A stretch of DNA of 64,000 nucleotides from Ampullaceana balthica (lineage: Eukaryota > Mollusca > Gastropoda > Lymnaeidae). Under the pieces are notes generated by a model. The model saw only the letters and a program-made list of their open reading frames with translations, was not told the DNA's origin and ran no database searches. The stretch lies in the NCBI GenBank assembly GCA_944989445.1, contig CALYLW010000040.1:1798818-1862817 (forward strand), read 5' to 3'. The position numbers and the translations under genes were made by a program. Shown here piece by piece: positions 12,790 to 22,961 of this stretch (the first letter of the stretch is position 1; each line of letters starts with the position of its first letter).

Positions 12790-13645
12790 ATACTATCAAC
12801 ATTAAATTATTTGTAATATCTTGCTCTATGGACAATATTGCAAGATTTTGTTGTCTTAAATCGCTCATTTTGAACGAAGATAATTTTTATCAACTTCACT
12901 TTGGGGAAGCTCCTCTCAAAACTAACGACACTGATAGCAATTGTTGAAAAATTCATAGCAAAATTATAATGTTGGGAACAGAATTTTCCAATCTTACTGT
13001 TGAATAAATTTTAATATATCAAGGGGGCATTTCCCGCCGTTTTTCTAACATAATGCATCTTCTTGTAGTGTATGTACAGCCATAAAAACCTGGATCCTTA
13101 ATCTTTAAATATTGAATCGTTCTTTATCAATGTCAATAAACTGTAATAAAGTAATTTATTTGATGTTCAAATGCCTCATTTAGTAGGTTCCATGGTATTA
13201 TATACGAATATTTTCTTGCAAGGACTTGCAACTCATCAAAGCGTTCTTTGATTTTCTTGTATAATTCCATCCATGGATAAAAATATTTCCCTTTGTACTT
13301 CTCGTTCTAAAGATAGAACCACGTCTTCTTAATTTTCCCCACTCATATTTTTTTCTCCTAACTCAGCGTTCAGTTGATATCACCAACTCTTCACAAATCG
13401 TTTGGCTGATATAACAGCGTTTTGTATTAGCACATCTCTTTGTTCCATGCAATGGGTTTGCATTAATTTAAAAAATGACGGGTTCCCATAAATTGAGGTA
13501 ACATAGAAAAGAAAAATATTGCATTGAATTGAGTAAAATTCCAGCATCTTATCTCGTTTTACTAGTTATTTCTTCAGATGTCAATTTTTCCAAGACGCTT
13601 GAAAGTTTTAAAGTATGTCTTTTTGGAAATTAGTATGCCTATTGT
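12790..13645 (-). pseudogene. Decayed hAT transposase (ZMYM-type C-terminal region)
   Basis: Reading the minus strand across this region gives a hAT transposase tail broken by several in-frame stops and frame changes. The most telling segment, near 12840-12930, contains ERSFPKVKLIKNYLRS followed in another frame by LRQQNLAILSIEQDI, the conserved C-terminal dimerisation region of hAT transposases related to vertebrate ZMYM-like proteins. Further upstream on the same strand, near 13385-13470, is HGTKRCANTKRC and a following helix of the RNase H-like core. No intact frame remains, so it cannot encode active transposase. It belongs to the element bounded by the 8-bp duplication. Confidence 0.65.
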
Positions 13646-14385
13646 AGTGTTTCTTAACGGAGAAATTTGAATATTTTCACGTTCTTGCCATAAATCTTAA
13701 TAATTTTCAATAAAATAGACTAATTCAAATTATTTACACATTACTTTAATTGAATAGGCGTAACATTTTTAATGAATAACCATATTTTAATGAAAACACA
13801 AATTATTTGTGCTACTTTAATGCAATAAAAACAAAACACATTTAATTTTCAATAACGTACCTTACAATAATTTTCTGAAAACTCAAACAGTAATATAAAT
13901 TACTACTTGCAAGTTAAACACAATATTTGAACCACCATGAATGGTAGGTACTTGTTCACGCATCCTTCTGTGAATGTCGAAATTCTACGCAAAAACCATT
14001 GTGGCGATATTAATAGCACATATTATTGCGCCCAGCGGTAATATGTTTTTTGTGTAGTTTTCTTACAAGAGCGTCATCTGGTCGTATACCGCTTAATTTT
14101 CCAAAAAAATCGATACCTTTTTTGAGTGATTTTAAATTTTTGAACGGTTTTGCGTTAGTTATAACATCCACTATGTAATCAAACAAATGTTTTGGGAATC
14201 CTTTAATTAGGACTAGAATTTACGAATGTTTTTGTTTCACCTTGGTTTTCCCCCCTTCAAAAGAAAAGGGTGGTTGTCGGAATAGGTTGCACTTTTCAAA
14301 TGCCCACAAATGCCGCCCCTAAATGCGTGCCGCCCTGGGCGGACCGCCCCCACCGCCCCGCTCTAGCTACGCCACTGAATACATG

Positions 14386-15501
14386 TGCAATGTATATCGA
14401 AAAGGCCTAAAATACGACTTCAAGTACATTTTCTGTCGTCATTGTAGCCTGCATGTTATACGCAACTTCTACCCCTAGGTAAATGCATAAAATAAAAACA
14501 GGGTATTAGTAGGCCTGACAGGACGTAACACAACAGCGAACGTTTCGGCAAAGAGCCTTCTTCAACGGACAAATAGTACACAAATGAAACGAATAAAACG
14601 AAATAATAGAAAAAAACACTTAGCTGCGGTGAAATCCAAGTAGTCCAGTAAAGATAAAGCAAGGAGAGAAAAGTAAGAGCTTAAATAGGAAAGGAAAGGG
14701 TGGGTGTGGCCAATCAATCAGCTTTTCTACCCCTAGTTAGGTTAAAAAAATTATATTTATGTTTTATCAATTATTATATTCCCGAAAAGTAACAATCAAA
14801 TTAAAATGCTTGTTTGGCTAATTATTTCGCTAATTAAATTAAAAAATCCATTTTAAAAAAACTCCAGGACCTAGAAATTAAAATTATTATTACCGAAAGT
14901 AAAATTTAAATGAAAACATGAATAAACGGTAACAATTTGTATAAATTCAAGCTTTACTATCACTTTCTCTGGAACCTCTAGCAGACCACACGCCCCACAC
15001 ACTCTTGGTGTCACGGGACCACAGGTTGGGAATCCCTGTTGTAATGTTTGTTTCATTCCAAATAAATTAATTGCGTGGAATTATGGTAATTAATCAGCAT
15101 GTGTATTGTGTCGCCCAGCACACGCCCACGCATGTAACATTGTGTCAGACCTTTAGTCAGGCTACTGTTGCCACCCACTGATCATGACATACAGAAAACA
15201 CAGTGTTCCTGTGACAGCTAAACACATAGAAACCGGCAATTTTTAAAACCCTATCGTTTCATAGTCGTGGCTCTCAACGCTATATAGAGAGTGACGTTTT
15301 TTTTGATCTGCTCAGTGGAGATGGTCCCCATCTTAGACGTAGCCGACAGGTGAACACTTTCTGTGACCACACTGACCGCTTCCTTGTTCAGGACGAACAG
15401 CTCAACAGCAATGGCATTCAAGCTTAGTTTGTCAACTGCCATGTAATCAACATTAGCTAACCGTCCTATGACCAGCATCTATCTTCTATATATATATATA
15501 A
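14386..15501. other. Unassigned interval between hAT and Helitron
   Basis: No gene is supported. On the minus strand at about 14500-14570 the sequence GAAGGCTCTTTGCCGAAACG resembles a motif common in the 3' regions of invertebrate retroelements, so a retroelement tail is possible. A 75-codon minus-strand frame at 15251-15478 has a protein-like composition but no motif I recognise and no flanking splice evidence; I treat it as unproven. Confidence 0.35.
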
Positions 15502-18500
15502 CTAGCAAAATCCCCGCGCTCCGCTGCGGAAGTTAGAATTTTAGTAAGCGTTGAAAACCCGTTTCACACCAATTCAAAACACCAATAGATTTCAGTCTGA
15601 ATCATGATCGATATACTTGTTTGTCAATATTTGTCAAAGTCGTGTAAAATTAAATGGGTACTAAAATGACATTACGGGCCCCCGTGCAAAATGGATGCAG
15701 GATGTGCATATCTCATAAGGTCTGAGGATTTCAATCTAGGTCATGATAGAGAAATGTGACTATATTTATTTAAATTATTTTTAAGGTAACAAAGCTTTAA
15801 ATGTTTACGAAAAAAAATATTTTGGGTCCCGGCCCCAAAGGAACAGACGTTAGAAGTTCATTACCCTATATAATTTTATTTTATTTTTAAAATCAAATTT
15901 GGCCATAGTTCATCCATTTACCTAGTAGCCACATTTTAAATTACCTTTTATATAACTAATGTTAAAATATGGCATACGGGCCCCCAGCCCGGAATAAGTT
16001 GTGTTTTTAAAACTTTTACTTTTGAATGCCAGAAACCTTCGATGGAGCGTACCCAAAAACTTCCTAAAGTTTAATGGCCGTGGGATGAATAAAATACATT
16101 TACAAATAATACGTCTTTTAAAAAAACTAAAATAAGGGCCGGGGGCCCTATCGGGGTAATATGTATAGTTCAAAACAACAGCTTATTTCAATTTGGATTA
16201 TGATGAATATATTTGTTAGTAAACATTTTTTTTTAAATTGAGTGAAATCAAATGGTTAAAATGTCTTAAACGTTTACAAAAAAGAGATTAGGGGCCCTCG
16301 GCTACAAAATATTGAAAAAATATAATTTTAATGCCCTAACGAATTTTAATATAGGCCATCAAGTTTTTATCTTCGAAGTTTTGTAAAAATACATTTACAC
16401 AGTATCCAAAGTTTTTTTATTTGTAATTTAGCTCATATAAGTTAAAAATATTACTTTTGTGTCCCGGGCCCCTAGTGAGTGATAATTAAACAAAAAAAAT
16501 TCGCCTGTTACCATTCCCGGGAGTGTACTCAACAACTTCCCAAAATTTCATGCTTCTAACTACACAGGAAAATGGAGAATCTGTGATGATTAACTTTTTA
16601 TATAAGAAAAAAAATTGGGCCCCCGGCTTCTTGTGAGTGAAAATTTAAATATTTGTTGGCCTGTTACCATCGCGGGAGTGTACTCAATAATTTCCAAATG
16701 TTTCATGCTTTTAACCTACACGGGAAATCAGAGAATTATATTTGAGTCAGTTTTTATATAAGAAAAAGTACATTTGGGCCCCCGGCCCCCAGTGAGTGAT
16801 AATTTAAACATTTTTTTGCATGCTACCATCGAGGGAGTTGACTCAACAAATTCCCAAAGTGTCGTGTTTCTACCTATACGGGAAAGTGGAGAATAAGGCA
16901 ATTTTCAGTATAAGGAAAAAAACGCTTTTTGGCCCCCGGCCCCCATGAGAGTGAATTTTAACATTCTTTTACGCCACTTTGAATCGCGAGAGACCACTCA
17001 ACAACTTCCCAAAGTTTCATGCTTCTAACTACTCGGGAAATAGGGGAATTAGTGATTTTCAAATGTTTATATAGCCCATATAAGGAAAAAAACGTTTTTG
17101 GGCCCCCGGCCCCCATGAAGGTGGATTTTAAAATTCTTTTTCTCCATTTGTCGTCCAAAGAGGCTACTTGACAATTTCCCAAGGTTTCATGCTTCTACCT
17201 ACACGGTAAATCCGAGAATTAGTGATGAGTCTGTTTTAATATGAGAACAAACTACATTTGGGCCCCTGGCCCCCATTAAGTGATAATTTAAATATTGTTT
17301 TTACCTGTTACCATCGTGGAAGTGTACTTAACAACTACCCCAAGTTTCATGCTTCTACCTACACGGGAAATAGGAGAATTTTTTTTTAGTTTTTGTATAG
17401 CTCATATGAGGAAAAAACTTCATTTGGGTCCCCGGCCCCCAGGAAGTGATAATTTAATTTTTTTTCCTCCCGTCGCTATCGCTGGTTTTTACTCAACAAC
17501 TTCCCAAAGTTTCATGCTTTTGCCTACTCGAGAAATGAGAAAATTAGTGATTTCATATTCTATATAGTCCATATAAGGAAAAAAAGCGTTTTTTAGCCCC
17601 GGGCCCCCAACAGTGTGAATTGTAAAATTCTTATTAGCCAATTATCGTTGAGAGAGTGTACTCAGCAAGTTCCCAAAGTTTCATGCTAATACCTACACGG
17701 GAAGTTGGAGAATTAGTGATGAGTCAGTTTTTTATATAAGAAAAAAACTACATTTGGGCCCCCGGACCCCATTAAGTGTTATTCTAAATATTTTTTTCGC
17801 TTGTTACCATCGCGGAAGGGTGCTTATCAACTACCTAGTGTTTCATGCTTCTACCTACACGGGAAATAGGAGAAATAGTGATTTTTAGTTTTTATAAAGC
17901 TCATATGAGGAAAAAACTTCATTTGGGCCCCCGGCCCCCAGGAAGTGATAATTTAATTTTTTTTTCTCCCGTCGCTATCGCTGGTTTTTACTCAACAACT
18001 TCCCAAAGTTTCATGCTTTTGCCTACTCGAGAAATGAGAACATTAGTGATTTCATATTCTATATAGTCCATATAAGGAAAAAAAGCGTTTTTGGGCCCCG
18101 GGGCCCAAACAGTGTGAATTTTAAAATTCCTATTAGCCAATTATCGTTGAGAGTGTGTACTCAGCAAGTTCCCAAAGTTTCATGCTAATACCTACACGGG
18201 AAGTTGGAGAATTAGTGATGAGTCAGTTTTTTTATATAAGAAAAAAACTACATTTGGGCCCCCGGACCCCATTAAGTGTTATTTTAAATATTTTTTTCGC
18301 TTGTTACCATCGCGGAAGTGTGCTTATCAACTACCCAGTGTTTCATGCTTCTACCTACACGGGAAATAGGAGAATTAGTGATTTTTAGTTTTTATAAAGC
18401 TCATATAAGGAAAAAACTTAATTTGAGCCCCCGGCCCCCAGGAAGTGATAATTAAAATATTTTTTCTCCCGTTACCATCGCGGGATTGTACTCAACAACT

Positions 18501-19744
18501 TCCCAAAGTTTCATGCTCCTGCCTACTCGGGAAATAGGAGAATTTGTGATTTTCAAATTATATAAAGGCCATATAAGGAAAAAAAGTTTTTGGGCCCCCA
18601 GCCCACATGAGTGTAAAATTGTAAAATTCTTTTACGCCAGTTTTCGTCTCGAGAGGCTACACAACAACTTCCCAAAGTTTCATGCTTCTACCTACACGGG
18701 AAGTTGGAGAATTAGTGATGAGTCAGTTTTTTTATATAAGAAAAAACTACATTTGGGCCCCCGGACCCCATTAAGTGTTATTTTAAATATTTTTTTCGCT
18801 TGTTACCATCGCGGAAGTGTGCTTATCAACTACCTAGGGTTTCATGCTTCTACCTACACGGGAAATTAGAGAATTAGTGATTTTTAGTTTTTATATATCT
18901 CATATAAGGAAAAAACTTCATTTGGGCACCCGGCCGCCAGGAAGTGATGTTACCATCGCGGGATTGTACTCAACAACTTCCCAAAGTTTCATGCTCCTGC
19001 CTACTCGGGAAATAGGAGAATTTGTGATTTTCAAATTATATATAGGCCATATAAGGAAAAAAAAGTTTTTGGGCCCCCAGCCCCCATGAGTGTAAAATTG
19101 TAAAATTCTTTTACGCCAGTTTTCGTCTCGAGAGGCTACACAACAACTTCCCAAAGTTTCATGCTTCTACCTACACGGGAAGTTGGAGAATTAGTGATGA
19201 GTCAGTTTTTTTATATAAGAAAAAACTACATTTGGGCCCCCGGACCCCATTAAGTGTTATTTTAATTTTTTTTTCGCTTGTTACCATCGCGGAAGTGTGC
19301 TTATCAACTACCTAGGGTTTCATGCTTCTACCTACACGGGAAATTAGAGAATTAGTGATTTTTAGTTTTTATACATCTCATATAAGGAAAAAAACTTCAT
19401 TTGGGCACCCGGCCCCCAGGAAGTGATAATTTAAATATTTTTTCTCCCGTTACCATTGCGGGATTGTACTCAACAACTTCCCAAAGTTTCATACTTCTGC
19501 CTACTCGGGAAACAGGAGAATTGGTGATTTTCAAATTTTATATAGGCCATATAAGGAAAAAAACGTTTTTGGGCCCCCGGCCCCCATGAGTGTTAATTTT
19601 AAAATTCTTTTACGCCAATTTTCGTCGCGAGAGGCTACTCGACAACTTCCCAAAGTTTCATGCTTCTACCTACACGGGAAGTTTGAGAATTAGTGATGAA
19701 TGAGTCAGTCAGTCAGTGAGGGCTTTGCCTTTTATTAGTATAGA
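15502..19744 (-). mobile_element. Large non-autonomous Helitron with a tandem-repeat core
   Basis: On the minus strand it begins TCTATACTAATAAAAGGC (19744 downward) and ends ATTTTGCTAG at 15502, preceded by a small hairpin, CCGC-loop-GCGG. The flanks are host A on the 5' side and T on the 3' side with no duplication, as expected for Helitrons. At 4243 bp it is the longest member here. The interior is mostly a ~165-bp tandem array with no Rep/helicase frame, so mobility would depend on a helper. It resembles bivalve pearl-type elements, which also carry ~160-bp tandem cores; that comparison is from general knowledge. Confidence 0.85.
16490..19700 (-). repeat. ~165-bp tandem array in Helitron core
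   Basis: About 19-20 imperfect units, each with a landmark gggcccccggcccc block and an AACTTCCCAAAGTTTCATGC segment. Spacing between landmarks is about 150-175 bp. A higher-order unit of about 480 bp is clear at 18647-19127, repeating from 19127 onward, so the array grew in multi-unit steps. Short frames with ASTYTGN and RKKLHLGPRPP peptides recur because of the repeat and do not encode protein. Confidence 0.85.
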
Positions 19745-19862
19745 TTCTCTTCATGGGACCATGCGAGGCAAGCAAGCTGCAAGTATGTGCAACCGAGCAT
19801 GACAAATGACCCTCGCCCGGGTCAACTAAATACTGTTGGCACGCGTGGTGGGAGGAAATGAA

Positions 19863-20311
19863 CCCCGTAAAAACAAAGTTTTTGACTATAAATCCCTTAT
19901 ATATGAGACATAACTAACAGTATTGATTATTTTCAAACGCTACAAACATTGACAGACTGACACCGAGTGATGTCCCTTGTCTTTAATAAATGGGGGTGGG
20001 ACGTGAGGGGGTGTCGGCACGACGGTCGGCGTCAACTCAAACTCACGTGGAAGTGGAAGAAAAAAACAATGACAAACCGTGAATTTGAATTACATACCTC
20101 ATATAACGATAATCTAAAAATGCATTAATTTAATTACGGTACGTTCGATCGATCTGAAATTTTGATACGATGCATAGTTAGGTTAGACGGGTCCGTGTGC
20201 CAAATTTCAGCTCGATCGGATCACTGGAAGTGGGTCATTTTTGACTTTTGTTTTTCCGCCCGCCCAAGAGATGATGAGATGACCGGCGGTGAAGTTAATA
20301 TAAGGGATTTA
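19863..20311 (-). repeat. R1 repeat, copy b
   Basis: A full-length-looking copy of R1 in minus orientation, from CCCGTAAAAACAAAG to AATATAAGGGATTT. It forms a direct tandem pair with copy c, separated by about 10 bp. It contains a G-rich tract (tgggggtgggacgtgaggg) at 19989-20010. Confidence 0.75.
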
Positions 20312-20321
20312 ATAAAACAAA

Positions 20322-20756
20322 CCCGTAAAAACAACGTTTTTGACTATAAATCCCTTATATATGAGGCATAACTAACAGTATTTATTATTTTCAAACGCTA
20401 TAAACATTGACAAACTGACACCGAGTGATGTCCCTTGTCTTTAATAAATGGGGGTGGGACGTGAGGGGGTGTCGGCACGACGGTCGGCGTCAACTCAAAC
20501 TCACGTGGAAGTGGAAGACAAACCGTGAATTTGAATTACATACCTCATATTAGGATAAACTAAAAATGCATTAATTTAATTACGGTACGTTCGATCGATC
20601 TGAAATTTTGATACGATGCATTGTTAGGTCAGACGGGTCAGTGTGACAAATTTCAGCTCGATCGGATCACGGGAAGTGGGTCATTTTCGACTTTTGTTTT
20701 TCCGCCCGCCCATGAGATGATGAGATGACCGGCCGCGAAGTTAATATAAGGGATTT
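20322..20756 (-). repeat. R1 repeat, copy c
   Basis: Second member of the direct pair, over 90% like copy b by eye but lacking about a dozen bases after GTGGAAGTGGAAG. Near 20543 it preserves the uninterrupted sequence ATACCTCATATTAGG, which provides the empty site for the Helitron inserted in copy e. Confidence 0.75.
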
Positions 20757-20829
20757 AAAAAGGGGGGGTGAGAGTGGGTGGCAACAATGCACTTGCGTTC
20801 ACTTGCATTGGTCCTACACAGTAAATGTG

Positions 20830-20902
20830 AGATTCGTAGTGTACTGGTTATCACGTCCGCCTCATATGTCGATGGTCCTGGGTTCAATTCCCAGCGAAAA
20901 GC
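20830..20902 (+). tRNA. tRNA-Val-like pseudogene
   Basis: The A-box region TAGTGTACTGGTT, the anticodon arm TCCGC-CTCATAT-GTCGA and a B-box arm CTGGG-TTCAATT-CCCAG follow the tRNA-Val layout. The anticodon reads CAT rather than a valine anticodon. The acceptor stem pairs only in its inner four positions, and the anticodon stem has a C-C mismatch and a G-T wobble. A T-run follows from 20904. It is most likely a dead tRNA copy or the head of a decayed SINE rather than a working gene. Confidence 0.5.
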
Positions 20903-20965
20903 ATTTTTTTTTATTATTTAAAAATGTCTGTTTGTGCCCGTTCTTTTACCCCTTTATTGCCAACA

Positions 20966-21812
20966 CTAGCTGAACCCGCGGCGTAGCATACGCCGCTAAT
21001 GATTTAGTTGCGGGTGAAGACTTCCTGAAAGACACAGTTACTGTTGTCAAAATGGGATGGGCTTGGGCAAACGACTGTGAGTGAATGAAAAGAAGGTACT
21101 CTGGAGATACCCGTGGCGTAGCATACGCCGCAGACTTGCTCATAATAGACAGTGCAAAGAACGGATGGGGGTGAGAGTACAGACGCAAAAAGCAGCAAAA
21201 AGCAGCAAAAAGTAAGTAAAAAATAGCGAGTAAACATGGAGACAAGCACACTGAGGTTGTTGTTACCCGCCTCCCATTTAATACTACCATCCCTTAAACA
21301 TAAACTGTGATTGGCCGACCCTAGCGAGGTTAGTCGTATTTAGGGTTGTTAATTGCGTGTTGTTGTTTTGTGTTTTTTGGGGTTTTTTTGAAAACCGATT
21401 ATCGATTACATGCACACTGAAGTTGTTGTTACCGGCCTCCCATTTAATACTACCATCCTTTAAACATAAACTGTGATTCGCCGACCCTAGCGAGGGTTAG
21501 TCTTGTTTAGGGTTGTTAATTGCATGTTGTTGTTTTTGTTGTTTTTTAAAACCGATTATCGATTACGTAACTCTGATTTTAAACCGATTATCGTTTTATA
21601 GCTGACTTTATAGAAGTTTGGGGTGTACCGAATTTCGCCTGCAAACGTCTCGAAACCAACAATAAGTTGGCAATTCCTCCCCCCCCCCTAACCGACGTTC
21701 ACTCGCGTTGTTTTGATTTCTTCGTGCTGTAGTTTGTGTCCGTTATTTCTCCTCTTTCTTTGCACTCTCCATGAGCAAGTCTGCGGCGTATGCTACGACG
21801 CGGGGCGTCTAG
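20966..21812. mobile_element. Segment bounded by two outward-facing Helitron-like 3' ends
   Basis: At 20966 the minus strand ends in a hairpin (GCGGCGTATGCTACGCCGC) followed by a short spacer and CTAG|T. At 21812 the plus strand ends with nearly the same hairpin (GCGGCGTATGCTACGACGC), then GGGGCGT and CTAG|T. A third copy of the hairpin lies internally at 21113-21132 with 27 bp shared, inverted, with 21772-21798. This looks like two related Helitron 3' ends in opposite orientation, or one element with a duplicated inverted terminus. No 5' TC end was assigned. Confidence 0.5.
21246..21567. repeat. 166-bp direct duplication
   Basis: Two adjacent copies (21246-21411 and 21412-21567) share GCACACTGA(A/G)GTTGTTG at the start and ACCGATTATCGATTAC at the end, with small indels in the T-rich part. 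It lies within the Helitron-like segment. Confidence 0.8.
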
Positions 21813-21960
21813 TGCATCATAATACCCGAATGGTTGGTAAGCTTTAGAGACTTGCTGTTTGTAAAAAAAAATTGTTAAACAAACAACGGAATAGTTGGAC
21901 TTGATTAAGATTGGTGGCTCTCCGACATGTGGTCCGTATGGCTGGCACTCAATTGTTGGA

Positions 21961-22225
21961 CTATCTTATCTTATCTATACAGAAGATAATTGCGTCCACA
22001 GACCATGACAGATGATCTGTTGGCAAGTGATGCAGCGTTCACAGGCCACGGCTTTGTGGGTTCCACCCATTACCCAGGCGCCTAACTAGTGTTAGGTACC
22101 CATTAGGAGCTGGGTGACTCAGGGACGCCCTGGGCCCGGGAACAAATCCTTTTCTTCACAAGGATTCGAACCCGTGACCATCGGTACGCCAGTCGAGCGC
22201 GCTGCCACTCGACCACCGTCTCTTA
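21961..22225 (-). mobile_element. tRNA-derived SINE with LINE-like GATAA tail
   Basis: On the minus strand the head carries an A box (TGGTCGAGTGG, 22205-22215) and a perfect B box (GGTTCGAATCC, 22161-22171) at the spacing of a tRNA-derived RNA polymerase III promoter. An unrelated body of about 150 bp follows, then CGCAATTATCTTCTGTATAG and a short AGATAAGATAAG run. The tail matches the 3' end of the LINE fragment at 38385-38443, the expected relationship of a SINE with its partner LINE. Confidence 0.8.
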
Positions 22226-22439
22226 GTTGACTTGATTTTGCTCACAACTTCACACTGGCCCTCTAGCTGAGTCTAACTAGTTCCTCCTTCCCCTCCCTCA
22301 TGTTGATGACATTACTAAACGTACTGGTGGGCCTTAGTTTGCAATAAACCATACAAAGAAACGGTGCATTGTCATTGGTCACAACAGCATGACTGGACTG
22401 AAACACCGGAGCTTACAGAGAATATTACAGAACAAAAAC

Positions 22440-22717
22440 CTGTTTAAAAAAAAAGTTTTTTTACTATAAATCCTTTACATATGAGACATAAACTAAAATT
22501 TTTGATTATGTTCAATATAATACGCACCGCACGCCAGACTAGCATAAACATTTACATGCTACTGCTACATAGAGATACATGGAGATAATCTAAACATTCA
22601 TTAATTTAGTTACAGTACATTCAATCGATGTGAAATTTTGATAGAATTCATTGTTAGGTGACAAAAGTCTATGTGAAAAATTTCAGCTCGATTGGATCCC
22701 GGGAAGCGGGTCATTTT
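22440..22717 (-). repeat. R1 repeat, copy d (truncated)
   Basis: A minus-oriented, diverged R1 copy that stops at the CATTTTT just before copy e begins in the opposite orientation. The junction therefore brings two R1 ends together tail to head. Confidence 0.65.
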
Positions 22718-22961
22718 TAAATCCCTTATATTAACTTCGCGGCCGTCTCTGTCTGTCGTCATCTCATCATCTCATCATCTCATGGGCGGGCGGGCGGCGG
22801 AAAAACAAAAGTCGAAAATGACCCACTTCCCGCGATTCGATCGAGCTGAAATTTGGCACACTGACCCGTCTGAACTAACAATGCATCGTATCAAAATTTC
22901 AGATCTATCGAACGTACCGTAATTAAATTAATGCATTTTTAGTTTATCCTTATATAAGGTA

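Larger units (their letters stand above)
11928..14377 (-). mobile_element. hAT transposon remnant with 8-bp target duplication
   Basis: The ends are inverted: left CAGTAGCGTAGCTAG, right (reverse complement) CAGTGGCGTAGCTAG, both continuing into GC-rich sequence coding for no protein. Perfect 8-bp duplications, aatacatg, flank it at 11920-11927 and 14378-14385. The terminal CAGTGGCGTAGC and 8-bp duplication are typical of hAT elements. The interior carries a decayed transposase on the minus strand and a nested inverted-repeat element at 11988-12373. It was once autonomous but is now immobile without help. Confidence 0.85.

Noticed and set aside
15251..15478. 75-codon minus frame next to the Helitron
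   Set aside because: No recognised motif, no supported splice sites; kept only as a note in the interval description.
17295..19589. Recurrent frames with RKKLHLGPRPP
   Set aside because: They are translations of the ~165-bp Helitron repeat and are repeatedly stopped.
21330..21350. TTAGGG-like phrase suggesting telomeric repeat
   Set aside because: A single TTAGGGTTG in each of two duplicated units, not a tandem TTAGGG array.
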